From Devosia ginsengisoli (GTDB lineage Bacteria > Pseudomonadota > Alphaproteobacteria > Rhizobiales > Devosiaceae): a stretch of 64,000 nt of DNA. Made by a program: the position numbers and the translations under genes. The notes under the pieces are model-generated. The model ran no database searches. It had not been told where the DNA came from and worked only from the letters and a program-made list of their open reading frames with translations. The DNA lies in contig NZ_JANQAJ010000006.1 of NCBI RefSeq assembly GCF_024707105.1, forward strand, positions 496,001 through 560,000, read 5' to 3'. The stretch's first letter is position 1. Each line of letters opens with the position of its first letter. Below, piece by piece: positions 1-10,960 of this stretch.

Positions 1-1959
<1,959 letters not shown>

Positions 1960-1965
1960 AACGAA

Positions 1966-1992
1966 AAGCCCGGCGGGGATCGCCGGGCTTTT
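1966..1992. terminator. Bidirectional rho-independent terminator between gyrB and csbD-like gene
   Basis: A 10-bp perfect stem (AAGCCCGGCG / CGCCGGGCTT) with a 5-nt loop is followed by TT on the plus strand and flanked by A-rich sequence on the other side. It lies between the convergent stops of gyrB and the CsbD-like gene, so it can serve both. Confidence 0.8.
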
Positions 1993-2007
1993 GCCTTGCA
2001 GGGAAGT

Positions 2008-2211
2008 CTACCAGCGCTGACGGCCATACCAGTCGTCGATTTCGCGCCGGACCTCGTCCTTGGCTTTGCCGTAGCGCTCCTGAATCTTGCCTTCGAGCTG
2101 TTCGCGGTTGCCATTGATCTGGGCGATGTCGTCATCGGTGAGCTTGCCCCATTGCTCCTTCACCTTGCCCGACACCTGCTTCCAGCTGCCTTCAATCCGG
2201 TTCCAGTCCAT
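2008..2211 (-). CDS. CsbD-like stress protein
   Basis: A 67-residue protein starting MDWNRIEGSWKQ, with the CsbD-family pattern (N-I-G-W-K-Q then G-K-x-K-E-x-W-G-K-L-T-D-D-D). CsbD proteins are small hydrophilic proteins induced by general stress; their molecular role is unknown. The ORF is open 11 codons further upstream, but the conserved family start and the preceding AAGGAG-like sequence support the internal ATG. It is convergent with gyrB. Confidence 0.85.
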   Translation of the reverse strand: MDWNRIEGSWKQVSGKVKEQWGKLTDDDIAQINGNREQLEGKIQERYGKAKDEVRREIDDWYGRQRW

Positions 2212-2401
2212 TGTAAATCTCCTTACCAGTATGTGGAGGTCCAACGGTTCGGGAGCGTGCCGCGTTCCACTCGATAGCGCAATCTTGGATCAATGTTCAC
2301 CTGCCTGAACAATACGTTGCACAGAACCGGCTTGGTTCGGCGACGAAGTCGGCTTAGCTAGGCCTGGTTATCCCGGCATTGTCACCGCGCGAGGCTTTCC
2401 T

Positions 2402-3424
2402 ATGAAAAAGATCGGCTTTCTCTCCTTCGGGCATTGGTCGCCCTCGCCGCAGTCCCAGACGCGGTCGGGCAGCGATGCACTGCTGCAATCCATCGATCTG
2501 GCCGTGGCGGCCGAGGAACTGGGGGCCGATGGCGCCTATTTCCGGGTGCACCACTTTGCCCGGCAACTGGCCTCGCCCTTCCCGCTGTTGGCGGCCATCG
2601 GCGCCAAAACCAGCAAGATCGAGATCGGCACTGCGGTCATCGACATGCGCTACGAAAACCCGCTCTATATGGCCGAAGATGCCGGCGCCGCCGACCTGAT
2701 ATCAGGCGGGCGGCTGCAACTGGGCATCAGCCGCGGCTCGCCCGAACAGGTGATCGATGGGTGGCGCTATTTCGGCTATGCCCCGGCCGAGGGCCAGAGT
2801 GATGCCGACATGGCGCGTAGCCAGACCGAAGTGCTGCTCGAAGTGCTCAAGGGCCACGGCTTCGCCCAGCCCAATCCGCAACCCATGTTTCCCAACCCAC
2901 CGGGCATGCTGCGGCTCGAACCGCATTCGCCCGGACTGCGCGAGCGCATCTGGTGGGGTGCCGCGACCGACGCCACTGCGATCTGGGCGGCAAAGCTGGG
3001 CATGCACCTGCAAAGCTCGACGCTGAAATTCGACGAAAGCGGCAAGCCCTTCCACATCCAGCAGGCCGAGCAGATCCGCGCGTATCGGGCTGCCTGGAAG
3101 GAAGCCGGTCACAGCCACGAACCCCGCGTTTCGGTCAGTCGCTCGATCTTCGCCCTGGTCAATGACATGGACCGCGCCTATTTCGGCGGCGGCGGGCGCG
3201 AAGAGGACAGTTTCGGTTATATCGAGCCGGAAAAGCGGGCCGTCTTCGGCCGCGGCTATGCTGCCGAGCCGGAGCAGCTCATCAAGGAACTGGCGGCGGA
3301 CGAAGCCATTGCCGAGGCCGATACGCTGCTGCTGACGGTGCCGAACCAGTTGGGCGTGGACTATAACGCCCATGTGATCGAGAGCATCGTCAAGCTGGTG
3401 GCGCCGGAACTGGGCTGGCGCTGA
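2402..3424 (+). CDS. LLM-class flavin-dependent oxidoreductase (luciferase-like monooxygenase)
   Basis: A 340-residue protein with the bacterial luciferase-like TIM-barrel pattern: MKKIGFLSFGHW start, AEELGADGAYFRVHHFA near residues 37-53, TSKIEIGTAVIDMRYENPL around 70-90, and the GGRLQLGISRGSPEQV segment around 101-116. The family uses reduced flavin (FMNH2 or F420) to oxidise varied substrates, so the substrate cannot be read from sequence. It is a single gene, convergent with the next one. Confidence 0.85.
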   Translation: MKKIGFLSFGHWSPSPQSQTRSGSDALLQSIDLAVAAEELGADGAYFRVHHFARQLASPFPLLAAIGAKTSKIEIGTAVIDMRYENPLYMAEDAGAADLISGGRLQLGISRGSPEQVIDGWRYFGYAPAEGQSDADMARSQTEVLLEVLKGHGFAQPNPQPMFPNPPGMLRLEPHSPGLRERIWWGAATDATAIWAAKLGMHLQSSTLKFDESGKPFHIQQAEQIRAYRAAWKEAGHSHEPRVSVSRSIFALVNDMDRAYFGGGGREEDSFGYIEPEKRAVFGRGYAAEPEQLIKELAADEAIAEADTLLLTVPNQLGVDYNAHVIESIVKLVAPELGWR

Positions 3425-3428
3425 GGGG

Positions 3429-3962
3429 CTACCGCGACGGCAGACTGAACCCTGACCCCGTGCAGCCACTCGCCCGCCAATAGGCATGGACCGGGGTAAA
3501 GCGCCCTTTCGCGACCTGCTCGATACGGGCCGCGAAAGCCATGGCCTGGCATTCGTCAGGCCCGGCGACGACATGCACCATTTCGTGAAGCACAGTCAGT
3601 TCCCGCAGCGCGTCGGCACCTTCAGAGAAGAATTGCGGGCAGAGCACGAGCCGCACCGCGCCGTTTTCAGGCGGGATGCGAACGAAAGCAGCGAAACGCG
3701 TGCAGGAGCCGGTGCGCGTCTCGCGAATGGCCAGATCGACCGTGACTGTGCCGCCCCAATGCGTCGATGCGAAACGCTGCAGCGACAGCGCGTCGCGATA
3801 AGCCGCAACATCGACGCCGGCTTCGTCGGCCGCGAGGCGGGGCAATGCGGTCTCGAAAGTGGCAATGGCATTGTCGAGCGCCCGGTCGAGCAAGGCCTGT
3901 TCCTGCGCGACAGCCGGGCTGGCAAGAAGGGCGAGAAGGAGCGCGGCGAGGCGAGACAGCAT
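3429..3962 (-). CDS. Secreted protein with HExxH motif, function unknown
   Basis: A 177-residue product starting MLSRLAALLLALLASPAVAQ, a clear Sec signal peptide with AxA-type cleavage. The mature part has a zincin-like motif LHEMVHVVAGPDECQAMAF, where HEMVH could bind zinc and a downstream Glu could be the third ligand. Three cysteines may form disulfides. The ORF is open 39 codons upstream, but the signal peptide fixes the start. The motif suggests a periplasmic metallopeptidase-like protein; catalysis is not established. Confidence 0.6.
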   Translation of the reverse strand: MLSRLAALLLALLASPAVAQEQALLDRALDNAIATFETALPRLAADEAGVDVAAYRDALSLQRFASTHWGGTVTVDLAIRETRTGSCTRFAAFVRIPPENGAVRLVLCPQFFSEGADALRELTVLHEMVHVVAGPDECQAMAFAARIEQVAKGRFTPVHAYWRASGCTGSGFSLPSR

Positions 3963-4245
3963 GGCGGGCTTTCGTCTGGACAGTGGCGCACATAGCCGGT
4001 TCGCCTGATACCGGCAATGCTGTGACGGCTTCGCAACATCGCCGGCAAACTCGCAAAACCCCACATAAACCGGCCACAATTGCGCCGGAGAAGGATTTGC
4101 GTGATCGCGTGGGCAGCGCCTCGGCAGGGATGCCGCGCCTATGAGACGGTCAGATTCAGCCTAGGCCAGGTGCCAACCTCCTGTTTCCCAATGGACGCAA
4201 ACAGGGGTAGAAGCAGGCAAAAGGCATCATTTCAGGGTCCGCTTG

Positions 4246-6918
4246 ATGGATTTTCGCATTTCCGCCGATGACCGCGTTGGCAACCAGAAGGCCGCCACGG
4301 GTGCAAGACCCCAGGCCAAGGCGCGCGGTGGCAAGGGAAGCGACAGCCGGGTTGAGCCCACGCTGGGTCAATCCATGGCTTTTTCCGTCGCCGATGAACG
4401 GCCCCGCAATGCCGGTGGCTCGGGCGGCGGCAAGCCCCCCAAGCCACCCAGGCGCGGCAAGGCCCAGCCTGCCGCGAAAAAGAAGCGTTCGCGCAGCGGC
4501 GGCTTTCTCATGGGCCTGCTCTGGTGGGGGTTCGTCGCCTGCCTCTGGGGCAGCATCGCCGTTATCGGCGTCATCGTCTATTACGGCGCCCAGCTCCCCT
4601 CGTCCAATACATGGGCCATCCCCGAGCGGCCGCCCAATATCCGCATTCTGGCCGCCGACGGCAGCCTGATCTCCAATCGCGGCCAGACCGGTGGCGAAGC
4701 GGTGACCTATCGCGAGCTGCCCTATTATGTGCCGGCAGCCATCATCGCCAGCGAAGACCGTCGCTATATGAGCCATTTCGGTGTCGATCCGCTTGGCCTC
4801 ATCTCGGTGGCGATCGAAATGGTGCAGGCGCGCGGCGTGACCCGCGGCGCTTCGACCATCACCCAGCAGGTGGCCAAGAACCTGTTCCTCACCCCCGACC
4901 AGACCTTGGGCCGCAAGGTGCAGGAAGCCATTCTGGCCGTGTGGCTGGAGCAGAATTTCACCAAGGAAGAAATCCTCGAACTCTATATGAACCGCGTCTA
5001 TTTCGGCGCCGGAGCAACGGGTATCGAGGCGGCCGCGCAGACCTATTTCGGCGTTTCGGCACGCAACCTGTCGCTGGGTCAGGCCGCCATGCTGGCCGGC
5101 ATCCTGCCGGCACCGTCGGCCTATAATCCGAAATCCAACCCCGAACGGGCCATCGAGCGCCAGCGCCTGTCGCTCGCCGCCATGGCGCGCGACGGCTACA
5201 TCACCCAGGAAGAGGCCCAGGCTGCCCAGATCGACCCCGACCAGACCGTGCGCACGCGCATTGCTGGCTCGGAATCCTATGTCGCCGATTGGGTCGAAAG
5301 CCTCATGACCGCTTATATCGGCGAGATCGAAAGCGATGTGGTGGTACAGACCACGATCGACTGGAAGATGCAGAAGGACGCCGAGTTCATCGTCCGGGAA
5401 CTGGTGGCCTCCGAGGGCCCCAAGCGCGGCTTCAGCCAGGGCGCGCTGGTGGCCATGGATGTCGACGGCACGGTGCGCGCCATGGTGGGCGGTGTCGACT
5501 ACCAGGCCAGCCAGTATAACCGCGCGGTCACCGCCAAGCGGCAGCCCGGCTCGACCTTCAAGCCCTTCGTCTATATGGCGGCCATGGAAAAGGGCTACAC
5601 GCCCGACACTTTGGCCGAGGATGCCCAGTTCGACTATAATGGCTGGAGCCCGCGCAATGCCTCGGGCAAATATGCCGGCACGGTGACGCTGCGGCAGGGC
5701 CTGGCCTATTCGCTCAACACGGTCGCGGCGCGTCTGGCCATCAACGTGACCCCGCAGGCGGTGGTCGACGTCGCCACCCGCATGGGCATTTCCTCGCCGC
5801 TGACCCCCGTGCCATCGATCGCACTGGGAACGCAGGAAGTGAACCTGCTCGAACTGACCAGCGCCTATGCACCCTTCGCCAATGGCGGCATGGGGGTGAT
5901 CCCCAATGTCATTACCTCGATCCAGTCCAAGAATGGCGATGTGCTCTACCAGGCCTCCGATGCCGGCCCCGGCCGGGTCGTCGCTCCCAATATCCTGGCC
6001 GAGATGAACGACATGCTGGAAACCGCCGTCGAGGTGGGAACCGGCCGCAGCGCCAATGTGGGCGGCTGGGAATTTGCCGGCAAGACGGGCACCAGCCAGA
6101 ATGCCCGCGACGCACTGTTTGTCGGCTATACCTCGGCCATGGTGACCGGCGTTTGGCTGGGCAATGACAACGACACCAAGACCACCCTGTCGGGCGGCAA
6201 TGTGCCGGCAGCGATCTGGTCGCAATTCATGACCAAGGCCCATGCCGGCAAGACCATCGCCGCGATTCCGGGCGGCAGCTATGCGGGCCAGTTGGTGGTG
6301 CAGCCGGTCTATGACCCGGCCACCGGCCAGGTGGCCATCGACCCGGCAACGGGCCAGGCCATGACGCAATATGTCGATGCGAGCACCGGCCAGCCGGTGC
6401 AGACGGCAACCGATCCGGCCACGGGCCAGCTCATGCGGCTCGACCCGGCGACGGGACAATATGTGCCGGCAAGCGCTGCTCAGGCTGCCAACCAGCCGAT
6501 CCAGACCGGCCAGATGGTCGACCCGACCACCGGCATGCCGGTTGGTACTCAGATCGACCCCGCTACCGGGATGCCCGTGGGCGGCACTGGCGGCGGCATG
6601 CTGGTGGATGCCAATGGGACCCAGATCGATCCGACGACCGGCATGCCGGTCGGGCAGGTGGTCGGCCAGGCCATCGATCCGGTAACCGGCTATCCGCTGC
6701 AGCAGCAGAGCAATGGCGTCGGCCAGGCGCCTATCGATCCCAATACCGGCCTGCCCATGGTACTGGTGGTCGATCCGGCCACAGGCCAGCAGGTCTGGGT
6801 GCCCAGCGCCCCGGCCCAGATGCAGCCGCCGGCCGGTGTCGGCCAGCAGCCGGTCTATCAGGAACCGCAGCGCCAGCGCACGCTGATGGATCTGATCTTC
6901 GGCGGCGGCGAGAACTAG
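4246..6918 (+). CDS. Class A penicillin-binding protein (PBP1-type) with DPxTG repeat tail
   Basis: Bifunctional peptidoglycan synthase of 890 residues. After a basic, Gly-rich cytoplasmic segment there is a membrane anchor (about residues 87-118), then a GT51 transglycosylase domain with EDRRYMSHFGVD and RGASTITQQVAKNLF, then a transpeptidase domain with catalytic Ser436 in GSTFKPF, SLN near 489 and KTGTS near 613. From about residue 690 to 845 follows a low-complexity tail with about a dozen DPxTG-type repeats, not part of the usual PBP1a/PBP1b architecture. The start could be the TTG at 4243, ATG 4246 or a downstream ATG at 4375. Confidence 0.92.
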   Translation: MDFRISADDRVGNQKAATGARPQAKARGGKGSDSRVEPTLGQSMAFSVADERPRNAGGSGGGKPPKPPRRGKAQPAAKKKRSRSGGFLMGLLWWGFVACLWGSIAVIGVIVYYGAQLPSSNTWAIPERPPNIRILAADGSLISNRGQTGGEAVTYRELPYYVPAAIIASEDRRYMSHFGVDPLGLISVAIEMVQARGVTRGASTITQQVAKNLFLTPDQTLGRKVQEAILAVWLEQNFTKEEILELYMNRVYFGAGATGIEAAAQTYFGVSARNLSLGQAAMLAGILPAPSAYNPKSNPERAIERQRLSLAAMARDGYITQEEAQAAQIDPDQTVRTRIAGSESYVADWVESLMTAYIGEIESDVVVQTTIDWKMQKDAEFIVRELVASEGPKRGFSQGALVAMDVDGTVRAMVGGVDYQASQYNRAVTAKRQPGSTFKPFVYMAAMEKGYTPDTLAEDAQFDYNGWSPRNASGKYAGTVTLRQGLAYSLNTVAARLAINVTPQAVVDVATRMGISSPLTPVPSIALGTQEVNLLELTSAYAPFANGGMGVIPNVITSIQSKNGDVLYQASDAGPGRVVAPNILAEMNDMLETAVEVGTGRSANVGGWEFAGKTGTSQNARDALFVGYTSAMVTGVWLGNDNDTKTTLSGGNVPAAIWSQFMTKAHAGKTIAAIPGGSYAGQLVVQPVYDPATGQVAIDPATGQAMTQYVDASTGQPVQTATDPATGQLMRLDPATGQYVPASAAQAANQPIQTGQMVDPTTGMPVGTQIDPATGMPVGGTGGGMLVDANGTQIDPTTGMPVGQVVGQAIDPVTGYPLQQQSNGVGQAPIDPNTGLPMVLVVDPATGQQVWVPSAPAQMQPPAGVGQQPVYQEPQRQRTLMDLIFGGGEN

Positions 6919-6926
6919 AACCTTTC

Positions 6927-6949
6927 GCGCCCGGGGCAGCCCCGGGCGC
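6927..6949. terminator. GC-rich hairpin between convergent genes
   Basis: A perfect 10-bp stem GCGCCCGGGG / CCCCGGGCGC with a CAG loop lies directly after the PBP stop and before the convergent metallopeptidase stop. There is no good T-tract, so it may be a weak or factor-assisted terminator. Confidence 0.55.
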
Positions 6950-6953
6950 CTAT

Positions 6954-7691
6954 CTATGCCCCATGCGCCATCAACTGCCGTCCATGCGCCTTGAGCCAGG
7001 CGCGGCCGCGCTCCATGTCGGGCAGGGTCCGCTTGACCGTGGCCCAGAAGACGGCGGAATGGTTCATTTCGACCAGGTGCGCGACTTCGTGGGCCGCGAC
7101 ATAGTCGAGCACGAAGGGCGGGGCCAGCACCAGCCGCCAGTTGTAGTTGATGTTGCCCGATGACGAGCACGAGCCCCAGCGGCTCGACTGGCTGCGCATC
7201 CTGACGCTCTTGACCGTCACGCCCAGCCGCGCGGCGTGAATGGCAGTGCGCTCGGAAAGATCGGCCTGCGCCTCGTCCTTGAGCCAGTCGGTGAGCCGCC
7301 GCGCCTGATGCGCCGCTTCGCCCGGCACCAGCAGCACCGGCACGCCGTCGTCCTCGGCCACTTCCACGCGTCCGCGCAGCTTGCCTGTACCGATGATGCG
7401 ATGATCGATGCCACGCAGCGGCACGATACCGCCATCGCCGAAGCTGGTGGCCTGGGGCGCACGCCTGATGCGGGCGGCCAGCCAGTTGTGATGGCGCAGC
7501 AGAAAGGCTTCGGCTTCGGCCCACTTGCCATGGGGCGGCAGCGTCAGCAGCGGTCCGCCGCTATGGGGAATGGATAGCCGATAGCTGCGTGCCCGCGCAT
7601 TGACGCGCACGGTGACCACGACCGGCGCGCCATCGATCTCGATGACGGTGCTGGCAGGGATTTTCGGCTTGGCGCGGAAGAAGAGGTTCAT
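6954..7691 (-). CDS. M48/YgjP-like (DUF45) zinc metallopeptidase
   Basis: A 245-residue protein of the YgjP/SprT-like family. Key features are SRWGSCSSSGNINYNWRL, typical of the DUF45 family, and AAHEVAHLVEMNHSAVFW, containing HExxH plus a downstream histidine as third zinc ligand. The start MNLFFRAKPKIP is chosen because the upstream in-frame part translates an intergenic palindrome. Members are soluble zinc-dependent peptidase-like proteins of unknown substrate. Confidence 0.8.
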   Translation of the reverse strand: MNLFFRAKPKIPASTVIEIDGAPVVVTVRVNARARSYRLSIPHSGGPLLTLPPHGKWAEAEAFLLRHHNWLAARIRRAPQATSFGDGGIVPLRGIDHRIIGTGKLRGRVEVAEDDGVPVLLVPGEAAHQARRLTDWLKDEAQADLSERTAIHAARLGVTVKSVRMRSQSSRWGSCSSSGNINYNWRLVLAPPFVLDYVAAHEVAHLVEMNHSAVFWATVKRTLPDMERGRAWLKAHGRQLMAHGA

Positions 7692-7743
7692 CTGGGCTCG
7701 GAGAATCGTGGACGCATGATAGCGGGAAATGGGCACTTTGACT

Positions 7744-7793
7744 CCCATCCACCGTGTCATTCCGGCGCAGGCCGGGATGACACGGTGGATGGG
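7744..7793. repeat. Long inverted repeat (REP-like)
   Basis: Two 23-nt arms, 7744-7766 and 7771-7793, are complementary except at one position and separated by GCAG. The core CGTGTCATTCCGGC / GCCGGGATGACACG resembles extragenic palindromes common in alphaproteobacteria. It lies just upstream of the metallopeptidase start and downstream of the DUF2852 gene. Confidence 0.75.
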
Positions 7794-7804
7794 GAAGATG
7801 GGCA

Positions 7805-7833
7805 AACAAAAAAGGCGCTCCTTGCGGAGCGCC
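7805..7833 (-). terminator. Rho-independent terminator of the DUF2852 gene
   Basis: On the minus strand the stem GGCGCTCC, loop GCAA, stem GGAGCGCC is followed by a run of T residues. It lies about 50 nt after the DUF2852 stop. Confidence 0.8.
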
Positions 7834-7884
7834 AGTTCGATCGTCGGGAACGACCGACTTCAGGGGAGGGATGGTCTGGCTAGG

Positions 7885-8370
7885 TCAGTCGTTATTGCTG
7901 CCCCAGCCATTGTTGTTCTGGTCGCCATTGTCGGACCTGGGCTGGTCATAGCCCTGGCGCGAGCCGCGGCGTTCGTTCATGAAGCGATCGAACTCTTCGC
8001 GATCCTTGGCCTTGTTGAGGTTGGCCATGTATTCGTGGAAGGCTTCGATCTCGGCGTCGAGGCGGGCGCGCTCTTCGTCGAGGCGCTTGAGCTGTTCGGC
8101 GCGATAGTCGTCAAAGGCTGCATTGCCGCTCGAGCTCATGCCGTATCTCCGGTGGTTGTGCCAGCCGTGATGACGGTGGCGGTTGGGGGCGCACCAGTCG
8201 CGGCCCTTGTTCCAGTAGGCCTGGGCCTTCTCGGACGAGCCGCCGAACTTCTCACCCCACAGGATGTAGCCCAGCACGGCGAGGCCAAGCGGCCAGAAGA
8301 TGATAAAGCCCAGAACCATGAGGGCGATGGTCAGCGGGGACCATTGAGGTTTGATGATTGCTGTGGTCAT
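7885..8370 (-). CDS. DUF2852 membrane-anchored protein
   Basis: A 161-residue protein with one or two N-terminal membrane segments (about residues 12-38, LTIALMVLGFIIFWPLGLAV). A WGEKF segment, a His-rich stretch and a charged coiled-coil-like region (about 90-135: AEQLKRLDEERARLDAEIEAF) follow, with an Asn/Gly-rich C-terminus. This matches DUF2852, an alphaproteobacterial family without known function. GGAGAA precedes the ATG. Confidence 0.8.
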   Translation of the reverse strand: MTTAIIKPQWSPLTIALMVLGFIIFWPLGLAVLGYILWGEKFGGSSEKAQAYWNKGRDWCAPNRHRHHGWHNHRRYGMSSSGNAAFDDYRAEQLKRLDEERARLDAEIEAFHEYMANLNKAKDREEFDRFMNERRGSRQGYDQPRSDNGDQNNNGWGSNND

Positions 8371-8514
8371 TTCGTTTCATTCTCCCAGTCACGATGCCCC
8401 TTACGTGGCCCGCCCGAGGACAGGATCAATGCTGTGCCCGCGATTTTTGGGTCTTGAAATGAAGTTTTTGCCTCACTATGGGGCGACCGGTTTATGCCCC
8501 GGAAAGGCCCGAAA

Positions 8515-9834
8515 ATGACCATGACCCAGGCCGATGGCCTGCCCTTGCCTTCAACCTGGCGGCCTTTGCGCCTGCAAACCCTGATGCTGCTGCGTTGGCT
8601 GGCCGTGGGTGGGCAGACCATCGGCGTGCTCTTCGTGGCCTTCGGACTCGGGTTTCCACTGCCGCTGCTGGAATGCTTCGTGCTGATCGGGCTCTCGGCG
8701 GCGGTCAATCTGTGGCTGGTGCTGAAACTGGGCGTATCGCATCGGCCCAGCTCGCTTTCGGCCGCCAGCCAGGTCGCCTTCGACCTCTGCCAGCTCGGGG
8801 GCCTGCTGGCGCTGACCGGCGGGCTGCACAATCCGTTCTCGCTGCTGCTGCTGGCGCCGGTTTCGGTTTCGGCGACGACGCTGCCACAGCGGGCGACGTT
8901 CCTCATCGCGCTGCTGGCGGCTGTCATCGCCTCGATCCTGTCGGTCTGGCACCTGCCGCTACCCTGGGCGCCGGGCGAGCGCATCGTCTTCAACCGCATC
9001 TATGTCATCGGCATCTGGGTCTCCATCGTCTGCGGCGTGGTGTTCATCTCCGCCTATACCAACCGCGTGGCACATGACGCCCGCCAGATTGCCGACGCCC
9101 TGGCGGCGACCGAACTGGCCCTGTCGCGCAGGGAGCAGCTTTCGGCGCTCGATGGCATGGCTGCCGCCGCGGCGCATGAACTGGGCACGCCGCTGTCCAC
9201 CATTGCCCTAGCCGCCAAGGAAATGCGGGCCGAGGCCGAGCCGGGGAGCGACCTGGCCGACGATGTGGAGCTGATCATCGAGCAGGCGGCGCGCTGCCGG
9301 GCGATCCTGGCCAAGCTGCGCAACCTGGGCAGCGATGGCGGCGACCCGTTTGCGGCCGTACCGCTGACCGACCTCCTGGCGGAAGTCGCGCGCCCGCATG
9401 AGGGGCGCGGCAAGGCAATCCTGTTCTATTCCGAACACGCGGCTGGCCCGGCGCCGGTGTTCCAGCGCAGCGTCGGCCTGCTCTATGGGCTGGGCAACCT
9501 CATCGAGAACGCCACCGACTTCGCCCGCAGCACCGTGCGGGTCGAGGCGGCCTGGGACCATGACGCGGTCTCGGTTTCCATCACCGATGACGGGCCGGGC
9601 TTCGCCCCTGAGCTGATTGCCCGGCTAGGGGAACCCTATCTCACCAGCCGGCCACGCGACCCTCAGGGACCGGACGCCAACAAGCCGGGCGGGCTGGGGC
9701 TGGGTGTTTTCATCGCCAAGACATTGCTGGAGCGCACCGGGGGCCGACTGGCCTTCGAGAATATCGCAGCCGAAGGCCATGCGCGGGTGCGCATTGTCTG
9801 GCCGCGGAGTGCGGTGGAGGGCACGCCGTCCTGA
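8515..9834 (+). CDS. regB: RegB/PrrB/ActS-type redox sensor histidine kinase
   Basis: A 439-residue membrane histidine kinase. About six transmembrane segments occupy the first 180 residues and contain GGLHNPF, the heptapeptide tied to quinone sensing in RegB. The dimerisation/phosphoacceptor site is AAAAHELGTPLSTIAL, with His in the RegB-type H-box. EQAARCRAILAKL carries a cysteine in the position region of the RegB redox cysteine. ATP-binding N (GNLIENATDFA), D (DDGPGF) and G (GGLGLGVFIAKTLLERTGG) boxes follow. ATG 8515 has GGAAAGG upstream; ATG 8494 is an in-frame alternative. It pairs with the next gene to control respiratory and redox-responsive genes. Confidence 0.88.
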   Translation: MTMTQADGLPLPSTWRPLRLQTLMLLRWLAVGGQTIGVLFVAFGLGFPLPLLECFVLIGLSAAVNLWLVLKLGVSHRPSSLSAASQVAFDLCQLGGLLALTGGLHNPFSLLLLAPVSVSATTLPQRATFLIALLAAVIASILSVWHLPLPWAPGERIVFNRIYVIGIWVSIVCGVVFISAYTNRVAHDARQIADALAATELALSRREQLSALDGMAAAAAHELGTPLSTIALAAKEMRAEAEPGSDLADDVELIIEQAARCRAILAKLRNLGSDGGDPFAAVPLTDLLAEVARPHEGRGKAILFYSEHAAGPAPVFQRSVGLLYGLGNLIENATDFARSTVRVEAAWDHDAVSVSITDDGPGFAPELIARLGEPYLTSRPRDPQGPDANKPGGLGLGVFIAKTLLERTGGRLAFENIAAEGHARVRIVWPRSAVEGTPS

Positions 9835-9921
9835 TAGCGCCCCATCGCGCCACCTGCCCCTGTCAAGGTTGGGTGGGGGTATCCGCAGCGACATTTTGAC
9901 CTTTTCGCATCAAAGCCCTAA

Positions 9922-10482
9922 ATGAAGGCCATGAGCACGATCGAAGATCTCCTGGCCACCGACCCAAGCCTGCTGCTCGTCGATGACGACGCGGCCTTCC
10001 TCCAGCGCCTCGAACGCGCCATGGCGCGCCGCGGCTTCGATGTCCGCATTGCCGGCTCGGTCGCCGATGGCCTGGCCGCGGTGGCGGAAAAGCCGCCCGC
10101 CTATGCCGTGGTCGACCTGCGGCTCGAGGATGGCAACGGGCTCGACGTGGTCTCGGCGCTCCACACCAGGCGCCCAGACGCACGCGCCGTGGTGCTGACT
10201 GGCTATGGCAATATCGCTACCGCGGTGACGGCGGTAAAGCTGGGCGCGGTCGACTATCTCAGCAAGCCGGCCGATGCCGACGATGTCATCAACGCCCTGC
10301 TCGCCACCGGCGAGGACAAGCCCGAGCCGCCCGAAAACCCGATGTCGGCCGACCGGGTGCGCTGGGAACATATCCAGCGCGTCTATGAACTCTGCGACCG
10401 CAATGTGTCCGAAACGGCCCGCCGCCTCAACATGCATCGGCGCACCCTGCAGCGCATCCTGGCCAAGCGCGCGCCGCGCTGA
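9922..10482 (+). CDS. regA: RegA/PrrA/ActR-type response regulator
   Basis: A 186-residue regulator. The receiver domain contains LLLVDDD (acidic pocket), AVVDLRLEDGNG (phosphoacceptor Asp), VLTGYG and DYLSKPAD (Lys). A linker with a proline stretch (EPPENPMSADRVRWEHIQRVYE) and a Fis-type helix-turn-helix (NVSETARRLNMHRRTLQRIL) follow, exactly as in the RegA family. ATG 9931 is an alternative start. It lies 87 nt downstream of the kinase gene in the same direction. Confidence 0.9.
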   Translation: MKAMSTIEDLLATDPSLLLVDDDAAFLQRLERAMARRGFDVRIAGSVADGLAAVAEKPPAYAVVDLRLEDGNGLDVVSALHTRRPDARAVVLTGYGNIATAVTAVKLGAVDYLSKPADADDVINALLATGEDKPEPPENPMSADRVRWEHIQRVYELCDRNVSETARRLNMHRRTLQRILAKRAPR

Positions 10483-10484
10483 CC

Positions 10485-10835
10485 TCAGAGCGCGAACAGG
10501 TTCTGGAAGCCCCCGAAGATCATCCTTGCGCCATCGAACGGCATGTCGGGCACACCGGCCATTTCTTCGGGTGACATCATCTTTTCCATGACGCGGTCGC
10601 GCGTGGCCTTGTCCGGATATTCGATCCAGGAGAACACGATCACCTCGTCCGGCCTGGCGGAAACGGCACGCTGAAAATCGGTGTTTTCGCCCGTGGGGAC
10701 GTCATCACCCCAATTTTCCACGACCCGCGTCGCGCCCCAACCCTTGAGTTTTTCGGCCGCTGCCCGTGAATGGGCGATGTAGAGTTCCTTGTTCGCCTTG
10801 GGCACGGCGGCGACAAATCCATCGACATAGGACAT
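10485..10835 (-). CDS. DUF1428 family protein
   Basis: A 116-residue protein beginning MSYVDGFVAAVPKANKELY, with EVIVFSWIEYPDKATRDRV and a C-terminal MPFDGARMIFGGFQ, which is the DUF1428 (YbaA-like) signature. These are small ferredoxin-like-fold proteins of unknown function. Its stop lies 2 nt from the convergent regA stop. Confidence 0.85.
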   Translation of the reverse strand: MSYVDGFVAAVPKANKELYIAHSRAAAEKLKGWGATRVVENWGDDVPTGENTDFQRAVSARPDEVIVFSWIEYPDKATRDRVMEKMMSPEEMAGVPDMPFDGARMIFGGFQNLFAL

Positions 10836-10960
10836 GGGGTTTCTCCTCTTTTGGGGGTATGCGGGCTAACGCCACGCTGACCGCATAGTTGCGGCAGCTT
10901 CTCGACAAGGACGTTTTGCTGGGGCTAACTCCGACAAAGCATCAACCGAGGAGCCAGCCC

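Noticed and set aside
4156..7524. 1122-codon open frame on the minus strand
   Set aside because: It lies antisense to the penicillin-binding protein and metallopeptidase genes, is rich in Arg/His/Gly as expected of a GC-rich shadow frame, and has no domain or ribosome-binding site.
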